Shown: positions 1-9,147 of the stretch, piece after piece
Layout: every line of letters starts with the position of its first letter
How positions within the stretch are numbered: the first letter of the stretch is position 1
Assembly: GCA_031280435.1 (NCBI GenBank)
Contig: JAITGS010000046.1
Coordinates: 16,469-80,468 of the forward strand
DNA: 64,000 bases
DNA from: Tannerellaceae bacterium
GTDB taxonomy: Bacteria; Bacteroidota; Bacteroidia; Bacteroidales; Tannerellaceae
Direction: 5' to 3'
The notes under the pieces: generated by a model
Told to the model about the DNA's origin: nothing
The model's input: only the letters and a program-made list of their open reading frames with translations
The model's database searches: none
Program-made: the position numbers and the translations under genes

Positions 1-492
1 TAACTGCCCTTATTTTGAAGGGTAAAAACAACTTTGCCACCACCGGATAAACCCTTTCGTCGGTTGTAACTGCCCTTATTTTGAAGGGTAAAAACAACTC
101 GCCTAAGAATGGAAGCCACTAAATTCATGTTGTAACTGCCCTTATTTTGCAGGGTAAAAACAACTAATATAAGCTTGGGACACACCCGTAGCTTGTTGTA
201 ACTGCCCTTATTTTGAAGGGTAAAAACAACGCTGTCCTACCGTTACGTCAATTAATCTTGGTTGTAACTGCCCTTATTTTGAAAGGTAAAAACAACCCAT
301 ACGCTTTTACGGTTGCGTTGCCCCAGTTGTAACTGCCCTTATTTTGAAGGGTAAAAACAACTTGCAGTAGGAATACTGGGTCGAGAGAGTGTTGTAACTG
401 CCCTTCTGTTGAAGGGTAAAAACAACTAATGCAGGCTCAAACCCGTCAGACGCGCCGTTGTAACTGCCCTTATTTTGAAGGGTAAAAACAAC
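1..492 (+). CRISPR. CRISPR array, right-hand end, probable type VI-B (Cas13b) class
   Basis: Repeat GTTGTAACTGCCCTTATTTTGAAGGGTAAAAACAAC (36 nt) at 1-32 (truncated by window), 63-98, 129-164, 195-230, 261-296, 326-361, 391-426, 457-492. Unique spacers of 29-30 nt, e.g. 99-128 TCGCCTAAGAATGGAAGCCACTAAATTCAT. The repeat has GTTGT/ACAAC ends and a CCCTT/AAGGG stem. Repeat layout and 30-nt spacers match remembered Cas13b direct repeats (GTTG...AAAGGTAAAAACAAC type). The cas genes are not in the window. Confidence 0.95.
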
Positions 493-668
493 TTTTATAA
501 CAACAGCGGCGTCTTTTTTTGAGCCATGCCTTCAGGGGTGCCTTAAATTTCAGGCTGCGGCCGAATTTGCTGCGTGATCGGGTAAATGTATGCTTGGGGC
601 GTCTTGTCTCATTTTGTTATTGCTTGACAATATGGCTATTGCGGCTTTGCGGATGAGGAAAATGACAT

Positions 669-992
669 CCCCGCGAACATTTCGGGAGCCCCCGCGATGA
701 TTTCGGGAGCCCCCGCGATGATTTCGGGAGCCCCCGCGATGATTTTGGGAGCCCCCGCGAACATTTCGGGAGCCCCCGCGATGATTTTGGGAGCCCCCGC
801 GAACATTTCGGGAGCCCCCGCGAACATTTTGGGAGCCCCCGCGAACATTTCGGGAGCCCCCGCGAACATTTTGGGAGCCCCCGCGAACATTTTGGGAGCC
901 CCCGCGAACATTTTGGGAGCCCCCGCGAACATTTCGGGAACCCCCGCGATGATTTTGGGAGCCCCCGCGAACATTTCGGGAACCCCCGCGGC
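669..992. repeat. Tandem array, 21-bp unit (GGGAGCCCCCGCGAACATTTC), about 15-16 copies
   Basis: Read directly; variants AAC/ATG and TTTC/TTTT at two fixed positions. Both strands stay open because 21 is a multiple of 3. Confidence 0.97.
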
Positions 993-1132
993 AGGTTTTG
1001 ATGCTCCCTGAAAACCTTCAGGTGATGCGGATTACTTGATGGGGAAGTTGTTTGGCCGCGCGGATGGGGGGCGCTGCAATGCAGGCGTCGTGCATGCAGT
1101 ATTGTTGCAAGGCGGCTTTGCGTTTGGGGAGG

Positions 1133-2098
1133 CTAATGGCTGAAGCGGGAATTGAAAAAGGCCGTTACCCGCTCGAAAAGGTTCTGCGAGCTGCTCTGCC
1201 CGGCAATATTATCGGGAGCAAAGACTTTGAGGGCTTTGGGCACAACAGAGATGTTGATTTCGGCGTCGGCCATGACAGGATCGCCGTCGAGGTGCATCAC
1301 TCCCCGGCTCTGGCGGACAATGGAGAGCTGCGTGGTTTGAAACGTCCGTATTTTACTGTTTTTCTCTATGTTCTTCGTGAAAAGCTGGAAGGCAAGGGAG
1401 GGAACTTCGAGCGGGGTGAAGGGAGCGAGTATGGTGACGTCGATTTTGCCGTCGGCAACGTCGGCATTAGGAGCTATGTATGCATTATTGCCGTATTGTG
1501 AGGCATTGGCGCAGGCAACCAAGAAGGCGGTTTCCTTCACAGCCCGGCGCCCGATGCGGAGCTCGTATACTTCGGGCTTATAGTAAAGATATTCGGTGAT
1601 GGTTCGGCGAACGTAGGTGAGTGAGCCCCTGTGCTTCTCGGCAGCGAATTTCTGGCTGACGGTAGCGTCGAAGCCTAAGCCGCAAGTGGTGAAGAATATG
1701 TGTTCGTTGGCGCGGCATCCGTCTATTGTGGACACATGGCCTTTCATTATCAGCTCTAAAGCCCTGTGCGTGTCCATGGGGATGTGCAACTCGCGAGCCA
1801 GGCCGTTGCCGGAGCCTCTGGGAATGATGCCCAAAACAACATCGGAATGTACCATGGATGTGGCCACCTCGTTCACCGTTCCGTCTCCTCCCACGGCAAT
1901 GATAATGCCTGCTCCGCTCTCGATAGCCCTACGGGTTATCTGTCGGGCATGGCCTGCATACTCGCTAAAGGCTATACTGCATTCGCAACCTGCCGATGCG
2001 CACATCTTTTCGATCATTCCCGGGATTTTGCGCTTCGAGCCTATGCCGGAGATAGGATTTATGATGGCCCAAACGTTATTTAAAGGATGCTGTGTCAT
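1133..2098 (-). CDS. Diacylglycerol/lipid kinase family protein (YegS/BmrU-like)
   Basis: ORF with NPISGIGSKRK, GGDGTVNEVA and PRGSGNGLARELHIP motifs. Confidence 0.9.
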   Translation of the reverse strand: MTQHPLNNVWAIINPISGIGSKRKIPGMIEKMCASAGCECSIAFSEYAGHARQITRRAIESGAGIIIAVGGDGTVNEVATSMVHSDVVLGIIPRGSGNGLARELHIPMDTHRALELIMKGHVSTIDGCRANEHIFFTTCGLGFDATVSQKFAAEKHRGSLTYVRRTITEYLYYKPEVYELRIGRRAVKETAFLVACANASQYGNNAYIAPNADVADGKIDVTILAPFTPLEVPSLAFQLFTKNIEKNSKIRTFQTTQLSIVRQSRGVMHLDGDPVMADAEINISVVPKALKVFAPDNIAGQSSSQNLFERVTAFFNSRFSH

Positions 2099-2387
2099 AT
2101 CTCAATCTATTTATCTTGTTCAACATAGGGGGCAAAGGTATGCGATTCCTCAGAGCTTTATGCAGGCCGCCCCCCCGAAAGAGAGAAAGGGGATGCTTCA
2201 CAGCAGCCCCTTTCGAAATACAAACTAACACTTATGAAAACCTAACTTTTACTTTGCAGTGCAAAAGTAGATCATTTTTTGAATCATCGTGTTGTCAATT
2301 TTCATGAATCAATTGTCGATTCTAATAATTTTAAGGATGACACATGATTTTTTTTGTTTGGCCAAGATTGTCCTACTGTAATCTCCC

Positions 2388-2417
2388 TTGTTTGCTTTGA
2401 ATCTTTTTGTAACTTTG
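2388..2417 (+). promoter_or_regulatory. Putative Bacteroidetes-type promoter upstream of asnB
   Basis: TAACTTTG (2410-2417) fits TAnnTTTG; TTG/TTTG upstream, though the spacing is not ideal. Confidence 0.4.
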
Positions 2418-2465
2418 CGGCCCGATAAACAATCATTTAAACACTAAATTCTTAATTTTTCGTAC

Positions 2466-4130
2466 ATGTGTGGTATAACAGCAATCTTTAATATACGCGA
2501 GGATAGCAGCGAGCTCCGCAGGCAAGCCTGGGAAATGAGCAAGCGTATTCGTCACCGGGGGCCCGACTGGAGCGGAATATACACGGGCACACGAGCTATA
2601 CTCGTGCACGAACGTCTTTCCATAGTCGATCCGGCTTCGGGCAAACAGCCTCTGACAACTCGCGACGGCAAGTTGATACTGACCGTTAACGGCGAAATCT
2701 ACAATCACCGTGAGATTCGCGAGGAACTCAAAAACGAATACGATTTCATGACCGGCTCCGATTGCGAAGTAATCCTGGCCCTCTATCGCAAGAAAGGAGC
2801 CAAGTGCATAGAGGAGCTTAGCGGCATCTTTGCCTTCGCGCTGTACGATGAAGAGCAGGACCGCTTCCTGATAGCTCGCGACCCTATCGGGGTTATACCT
2901 TTATATATAGGAAAGGACAGCGCCGGGCACACGCTCGTATCATCCGAGCTAAAGGGCCTGGAAGGCTTCGCCTCCGAATACGAACCATTCCCGCCCGGAC
3001 ACTACTATGACAGCAAGGAAGGAAAGCTGATGCGATGGTACTCGCGCGACTGGATGGAATACGAAGCCGTGAAGGAGAACCCTACCGACATAGGCGAGCT
3101 GCGCAAATCCCTTGAAGAAGCCGTAAGGCGGCAGCTGATGAGCGACGTGCCCTACGGCGTGCTGCTCTCCGGCGGGCTCGACTCGTCTATCACCTCGGCC
3201 GTAGCCAAGCAATTTGCCGGCAAGCGAATAGAAAGCGACGGCAAGGCCGATGCATGGTGGCCACAGCTCCACTCCTTCGCCGTAGGCCTCAAAGAATCGC
3301 CCGACCTGAAAGCCGCCCGGCGTGCGGCGGAATACATAGGCACCGTGCACCACGAAATCCACTACACCATACAGGAAGGCATAGACGCCATTCGCGACGT
3401 TATCTACTTCATAGAAACCTACGATGTGACCACCGTGAGAGCCTCAACCCCAATGTACCTCATGGCCCGCGTCATCCGCAGCATGGGCATCAAGATGGTG
3501 CTTAGCGGCGAAGGAGCCGACGAGGTTTTCGGCGGCTATCTCTATTTCCACAAGGCTCCCGACGCCCAGGCCTTCCACGAAGAGACGGTACGCAAAATCA
3601 GCAAGCTGCACCTGTACGACTGCCTGAGGGCCAACAAGAGCCTGGCGGCATGGGGCATAGAAGGGCGCGTTCCCTTCCTCGACAAAGAGTTCCTCGACGC
3701 AGCCATGCGCCTTAATCCGCAAGACAAAATGGCTCCGGGCAAGGTGATAGAGAAGAAAGTGCTGCGCGAAGCTTTTGCCCACATGCTCCCCGACGATATT
3801 GCCTGGCGGCAGAAGGAACAGTTCTCCGACGGCGTAGGATACAGCTGGATAGATACGCTGAAGGAAGTGGCATCCCGACAGGTGAGCGACGCCCAGATGG
3901 CCGCCGCCTCCGAGCGCTTCCCCATCCATACGCCGCAAAACAAGGAGGAGTATTATTACAGAAGCATCTTTGAAGAACATTTTCCGAGCGAGAGCGCTGC
4001 GCGATGCGTCCCCTCCGTTCCGAGCGTGGCATGCTCCACGGCCGAAGCTCTGGCATGGGATAAATCCTTTGCCAAGATGAACGATCCGAGCGGCCGGGCG
4101 ATCAGGGATGTTCACAACGACAGTTATTAA
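2466..4130 (+). CDS. asnB: Asparagine synthase B (glutamine-hydrolysing)
   Basis: MCGITAIFN N-terminus, RHRGPDWSG, LSGGLDSS PP-loop, GEGADEVFGGY. Confidence 0.97.
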   Translation: MCGITAIFNIREDSSELRRQAWEMSKRIRHRGPDWSGIYTGTRAILVHERLSIVDPASGKQPLTTRDGKLILTVNGEIYNHREIREELKNEYDFMTGSDCEVILALYRKKGAKCIEELSGIFAFALYDEEQDRFLIARDPIGVIPLYIGKDSAGHTLVSSELKGLEGFASEYEPFPPGHYYDSKEGKLMRWYSRDWMEYEAVKENPTDIGELRKSLEEAVRRQLMSDVPYGVLLSGGLDSSITSAVAKQFAGKRIESDGKADAWWPQLHSFAVGLKESPDLKAARRAAEYIGTVHHEIHYTIQEGIDAIRDVIYFIETYDVTTVRASTPMYLMARVIRSMGIKMVLSGEGADEVFGGYLYFHKAPDAQAFHEETVRKISKLHLYDCLRANKSLAAWGIEGRVPFLDKEFLDAAMRLNPQDKMAPGKVIEKKVLREAFAHMLPDDIAWRQKEQFSDGVGYSWIDTLKEVASRQVSDAQMAAASERFPIHTPQNKEEYYYRSIFEEHFPSESAARCVPSVPSVACSTAEALAWDKSFAKMNDPSGRAIRDVHNDSY

Positions 4131-4149
4131 TGAGGGTGTTCAAAAAGAA

Positions 4150-4260
4150 ATTCAGCCCGCAAAACAGGTCATGAGGCTGATGTGCGGGGCGAGGCGTTGT
4201 GCGTAGAGACGCGATGCATCGCGTCTCTACATTTTGGACACGACCTGTTTGGGGCGGGAG
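4150..4260. repeat. Nested palindromic intergenic element
   Basis: Perfect 28-bp palindrome GTAGAGACGCGATGCATCGCGTCTCTAC (4203-4230) flanked by inverted arms CCCGCAAAACAGGTCATG (about 4156-4173) and CACGACCTGTTTGGGGCGGG (about 4239-4259). Confidence 0.85.
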
Positions 4261-4316
4261 AACGCCTGCGGCAAGGCCCTCCGTGATGAGTTCATAACAG
4301 ACGGAAAATCGTTTTT

Positions 4317-4590
4317 GGAGCCCCTCCTTTTCCGTCGAGGAGCCTCCAAAAAAAAAATTTGGGGCCTCCTCGACGGAAAAGGAGCCTCCGAAAAAAAATT
4401 TGGAGCCTCCTCGACGGAAAAGGAGCCTCCAAAAAAAAATTTTGGAGCCTCCTCGAAGGAAAAGGAGCCTCCAAAAAAAAAATTGGAGCCTCCTCGAAGG
4501 AAAAGGAGCCTCCAAAAAAAAAATTTGGAGCCTCCTCGACGAAAAAAAACCGCCAAAAAAAATTTTTGGAGCCTCCTCGACGGAAAAGAA
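4317..4590. repeat. Tandem array, 41/42-bp unit (GGAGCCTCCTCGACGGAAAAGGAGCCTCCAAAAAAAAATTT)
   Basis: GCCTCCTCGA at 4364, 4405, 4447, 4488, 4530, 4571 (spacing 41, 42, 41, 42, 41). Confidence 0.96.
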
Positions 4591-4632
4591 ACAAAGGGAT
4601 TTTAACAATATAATATATAAGAAGGCTATTAT

Positions 4633-7600
4633 ATGACTACGCAATCACTATACAGAGCTGAGCACGAACACGACTCCTGCGGCGTTGGGCTCCTCGTAAA
4701 CATTTACGGCAACAAGTCGCACGACATCGTAGAGAAGGGACTGCAAGTGCTGGAGAACATGCTGCATCGCGGAGCCGAGAGCGCCGACAATCAAACGGGC
4801 GACGGCGCCGGCATCATGACGCAGATTCCCCACGAGTTTATACTCCTGCAAGGCATACCCGTACCCGAAAAAGGCCGGTACGGCACCGGGCTGATGTTCC
4901 TCCCCAAGGATGAAGCCGAGGCGGCCGTCTGCATGGGATACCTCGAAGAAGCCCTGAGCCGCGAAGGCCTCAAGCTTCTTGCCCTGCGGGATATTCCGGT
5001 CAACAGCAATATACTCGGAGAAATATCCCGCGAAAACGAACCCGCCATACGGCAACTCTTCGTCACCAGCGACGATACCGACCAGGAAATCCTGGAGCGC
5101 AAGCTCTACATGCTGCGCAAGAAGCTCGAAAAGCGTACGCAGGCATCGGAGCTCAGGTTCAAGAAAGATTTCTACATAGTGAGCCTATCCACACGCCGGA
5201 TAATCTACAAGGGCATGCTGAGCTCGGTGCAACTGCGCAACTACTTCCCCGACCTCACCAACCCGTATTATACCAGCGGCATGGCATTGGTTCACTCGCG
5301 CTTCAGCACCAACACCTTCCCCACCTGGTCGCTCGCCCAGCCCTTTCGCCTGCTTGGGCATAACGGCGAGATCAACACCATACGCGGCAATCGCTTTTGG
5401 ATGGAGGCGCGGGAGAGCGTGCTGCGCTCGCCGCTCCTGGACGATTCGGCCGACCTCTTTCCCATAATACAGCCGGGAATGAGCGACAGCGCCTCGCTCG
5501 ACAATGTTCTGGAGTATATGCTGATGGCCGGGATGAGCCTTCCGCATGCCATGTCCATGCTTATTCCCGAAAGCTGGAACGCGAAGAACCCCATATCGCC
5601 GGAGCTTAAAGCTTTCTACGAATATCACAGCATACTGATGGAGGCATGGGACGGGCCCGCCACCCTGCTCTTCTCCGACGGAAGATATGCAGGCGGAATG
5701 TTGGACCGCAACGGCCTCCGGCCCGCCCGATGGCTCATCACGCACAACGATACGGTAGTGATTGCATCCGAAGCCGGCGTACTGCCTTTCGACGCTTCGG
5801 AGATAAAGGAGAAAGGACGCTTGCAGCCCGGCAAGCTTTTGATGGTCGACACGCTCAAAGGCAAAATATATAGAGACAACGAGCTGAAGGAAAACCTGGC
5901 CTCCGATTATCCTTACAGGGAATGGCTGGCCAAGAACCGAGTTATACTCTCCGACATATTTTCGGGCCGAACCGTGAGGCACGATATAGACCGTCTGGCC
6001 GAGCTTCGCAAAACATTCGGATACTCGGCCGAAGACATCAGCAGGATCATCATGCCTATGGCCGTGGAAGGCAAAGAGCCCACCGGATCGATGGGCAACG
6101 ATGCTCCGCTTGCCGTTTTGTCGCCAAGGCCCCAGCAACTGTTCAGCTATTTCAGGCAGCTGTTTGCACAGGTCACGAACCCGCCTATCGATCCCATACG
6201 CGAGGAGCTTGTGATGTCGCTATACCTATATATAGGTTGCCAGGAAGCCAACATGTTTGAGCCTGCGCCCGAACAGTGCAAGATGGTCAGGCTGCAGAAT
6301 CCGGTTCTGACCAATGAGGAGCTCGACATCCTGACGCACCTCGACTACAAGGGCTTCCGCACCCTGACCTTGCCCATGCTCTTCCCCGTAGCTGAGGGCC
6401 GGGACGGACTTGAGCAGGCTTTGGAGAATCTGTGCAGCGAAGCCGAAAAGGCTGTCGACAAAGGATACAACTACATCATCCTAAGCGATCGAGGCGTAAA
6501 CGCCAAGATGGCGCCCGTGCCTTCGCTGCTCGCACTATCGGCCATTCATCATCATCTGATAGAGAAGCGCAAGAGGATGCAAACGGCCATAGTGGTAGAA
6601 ACCGCAGGGCCATGCGAGGTGATGCACTTCGCTCTGCTCTTCGGATTCGGAGCCAGCGCCGTCAACCCGTATATGGCCTACGCCATACTCGACGACTTAG
6701 TGAAACGCCGCGAGATGCAGCTCGACTATCATACGGCGGAGAAGAACTACATCAAGGCCGTAAGCAAAGGGATGCTGAAAATACTGTCCAAGATGGGCAT
6801 CTCCACGCTCGGAAGTTATCGCGGCGCACAGATATTCGAGGCAGTCGGTATAGGCGACGAGGTTCTCGGCCGCTATTTCCGCGGCATGTCGTCGACGATA
6901 GGAGGCATAGGCATAGACGACATTGCATCCGACGCCATATCCCTGCACGGCGAAGGTTTCGGCAGCGAGCCTCCCAGGCTTGAGCATAACGGCATCTACA
7001 CCTACCGTCGCGACGGCGAGCATCATGCCTGGAATCCGGAAACCATAGCCAAGCTGCAAATAGCAACGCGGCTGGGCGACTATGCCCGCTTCAAGGAATT
7101 TTCCTCCATAGCCGACAACAAAGACTATCCCATCTTCCTCCGCGACTTCCTAACATGGAAGCGCAACCCCATAGACATATCCGAGGTGGAGCCCGTCGAG
7201 AGCATCACCCGCAGGTTCGTAACCGGAGCCATGTCGTTCGGCTCCATCAGCCGCGAGGCGCACGAGGCCATGGCGATAGCCCTCAATACTCTCAACGGCA
7301 AAAGCAACACGGGCGAGGGCGGCGAAGATCCGGCTCGCTTCAAGATAGGCGACGACGGCCTCAACCGCCGCAGCGCCATCAAGCAGATAGCCTCCGGACG
7401 CTTCGGCGTAACCACCGAATACTTAGTCAATGCCGACGAGATACAGATCAAAATAGCCCAGGGCGCAAAGCCCGGCGAGGGCGGACAGCTTCCGGGTTTC
7501 AAAGTCGACAAAATCATAGCCGCCACGCGGCACTCCATCCCCGGCATCACGCTCATCTCTCCTCCTCCGCATCACGACATTTATTCCATAGAAGATTTGG

Positions 7601-9120
7601 CTCAGTTGATATTCGACCTAAAGAACGTTAACCCTGCGGCGCGCATAAGCGTGAAGCTCGTGTCGGAGAGCGGCGTCGGAACAATTGCAGCCGGAGTGGC
7701 CAAGGCCAAGGCCGACACCATAGTCATCAGCGGAGCCGACGGCGGCACAGGCGCCAGCCCGGTGAGCTCCATCAAGCATGCGGGCCTCGTTTGGGAACTC
7801 GGACTGGCCGAAACGCAGCAGGTTCTGGTGATGAACAACCTGCGCGGATTCGTCAAGCTGCAAACCGACGGACAGCTCAAAACCGGCAAGGATATTATCA
7901 TCGCCGCCCTGCTTGGAGCCGAGGAATACGGCTTCGCCACCGGCGCCCTCATCGTCTTGGGATGCGTAATGATGCGCAAATGCCACCTGAACACATGCCC
8001 CGTTGGGATTGCAACGCAAAATCCGGAGCTGAGGCAGCGCTTCACAGGCAAGCACGACTACCTGATAAACTTCTTCCGCTTCCTTGCCGAAGAAGTACGC
8101 GAGCATTTGGCCGACATGGGATTCCGCAGCATGGACGAGATAGTGGGGCGCACCGATTTGCTTGCCGTTCGCACGGACGTGGCCATGCATCCCAAAGCTT
8201 CTAAAGTGGACTTCTCCCGCCTGCTCTATTTTGCGCAAACCGATAATGCTTTGCTTTGCGTGCGTGATCAGGAGCACAGGATAGCCCAGGTGCCCGACCG
8301 ACAGCTCATCCTCAAGTGTAGCCAGGCCATAGAGCGCGGCTTGCCGGTTGAGGTCAGCATAGCCATCTCCAATACCGATCGCACCGTGGGCGCAATGCTC
8401 TCGGGCGAAGTGGCCAGGCGGTACGGCAACAGCGGACTGCCCGCCGATACCATTCGCATACGGGCCAAAGGATCGGCCGGCCAAAGCTTCGGAGCCTTCC
8501 TTGCCGCAGGTATATCGCTAAGCCTTGAAGGCGAAGCTAACGACTATCTGGGCAAAGGACTGTCCGGAGGCCGCATAACAGTATCGCCGCCGGCCGGCAG
8601 CGGATTCGCCCCGGAAGACAACATCATTGTAGGGAACACGCTGCTCTACGGAGCCACTTCGGGCGAAGTGTATATCAACGGACGTGCAGGCGAGCGCTTC
8701 TGCGTGCGTAACAGCGGAGCCATTGCCGTGGTCGAAGGCGTTGGCGATCACTGCTGCGAGTACATGACCGGAGGCCGAACCGTGGTGCTGGGCACAACGG
8801 GCAAGAACTTTGCCGCCGGCATGAGCGGAGGAATTGCATACGTCCTGAACGTAGACGAGAAGTTCGACTACTTCTGCAACATGGAGATGGTGGAGCTGTC
8901 GCTCGTTGAAGATCATGCAGACCGCGCCGAGCTGCATCAGCTGATCTCTGCACATGCACGGTATACCGGCAGCCCGCTGGCCGAACGAATCCTCCAGGAC
9001 TGGGACGGCTACGTTGAAAGGTTCATCAAGGTCACTCCTTTCGAATACAAGAAAATCCTCCAGGAACAGAAGATGGATGCCATCAACAAGAAGATAGCTC
9101 AAATTGAGCACGACTATTAA
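4633..9120 (+). CDS. gltB: Glutamate synthase large subunit
   Basis: 1495 aa; N-terminal EHDSCGVGLLVNI amidotransferase; GxxNTGEGGEDPARF; FMN/Fe-S region CHLNTCPVGIATQ; C-terminal GXGXG repeats. Confidence 0.97.
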   Translation: MTTQSLYRAEHEHDSCGVGLLVNIYGNKSHDIVEKGLQVLENMLHRGAESADNQTGDGAGIMTQIPHEFILLQGIPVPEKGRYGTGLMFLPKDEAEAAVCMGYLEEALSREGLKLLALRDIPVNSNILGEISRENEPAIRQLFVTSDDTDQEILERKLYMLRKKLEKRTQASELRFKKDFYIVSLSTRRIIYKGMLSSVQLRNYFPDLTNPYYTSGMALVHSRFSTNTFPTWSLAQPFRLLGHNGEINTIRGNRFWMEARESVLRSPLLDDSADLFPIIQPGMSDSASLDNVLEYMLMAGMSLPHAMSMLIPESWNAKNPISPELKAFYEYHSILMEAWDGPATLLFSDGRYAGGMLDRNGLRPARWLITHNDTVVIASEAGVLPFDASEIKEKGRLQPGKLLMVDTLKGKIYRDNELKENLASDYPYREWLAKNRVILSDIFSGRTVRHDIDRLAELRKTFGYSAEDISRIIMPMAVEGKEPTGSMGNDAPLAVLSPRPQQLFSYFRQLFAQVTNPPIDPIREELVMSLYLYIGCQEANMFEPAPEQCKMVRLQNPVLTNEELDILTHLDYKGFRTLTLPMLFPVAEGRDGLEQALENLCSEAEKAVDKGYNYIILSDRGVNAKMAPVPSLLALSAIHHHLIEKRKRMQTAIVVETAGPCEVMHFALLFGFGASAVNPYMAYAILDDLVKRREMQLDYHTAEKNYIKAVSKGMLKILSKMGISTLGSYRGAQIFEAVGIGDEVLGRYFRGMSSTIGGIGIDDIASDAISLHGEGFGSEPPRLEHNGIYTYRRDGEHHAWNPETIAKLQIATRLGDYARFKEFSSIADNKDYPIFLRDFLTWKRNPIDISEVEPVESITRRFVTGAMSFGSISREAHEAMAIALNTLNGKSNTGEGGEDPARFKIGDDGLNRRSAIKQIASGRFGVTTEYLVNADEIQIKIAQGAKPGEGGQLPGFKVDKIIAATRHSIPGITLISPPPHHDIYSIEDLAQLIFDLKNVNPAARISVKLVSESGVGTIAAGVAKAKADTIVISGADGGTGASPVSSIKHAGLVWELGLAETQQVLVMNNLRGFVKLQTDGQLKTGKDIIIAALLGAEEYGFATGALIVLGCVMMRKCHLNTCPVGIATQNPELRQRFTGKHDYLINFFRFLAEEVREHLADMGFRSMDEIVGRTDLLAVRTDVAMHPKASKVDFSRLLYFAQTDNALLCVRDQEHRIAQVPDRQLILKCSQAIERGLPVEVSIAISNTDRTVGAMLSGEVARRYGNSGLPADTIRIRAKGSAGQSFGAFLAAGISLSLEGEANDYLGKGLSGGRITVSPPAGSGFAPEDNIIVGNTLLYGATSGEVYINGRAGERFCVRNSGAIAVVEGVGDHCCEYMTGGRTVVLGTTGKNFAAGMSGGIAYVLNVDEKFDYFCNMEMVELSLVEDHADRAELHQLISAHARYTGSPLAERILQDWDGYVERFIKVTPFEYKKILQEQKMDAINKKIAQIEHDY

Positions 9121-9147
9121 TTCGCTTTCTTATTAGATAAAACATAT

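Noticed and set aside
669-992. ORFs 636-974 (-) and 697-1011 (+) as repeat proteins
   Set aside because: Both strands are open only because 21 bp is a multiple of 3 and the unit lacks stops; no start context or conserved flank.
4102-4644. Phe/Lys-rich ORFs over the 4.3-4.6 kb array
   Set aside because: A-tract tandem repeat translated in several frames; no independent evidence.
5185-6138. Long antisense ORFs inside gltB (also 54161-54742 +, 59897-61192 -)
   Set aside because: GC-rich codon shadow ORFs opposite well-supported genes.
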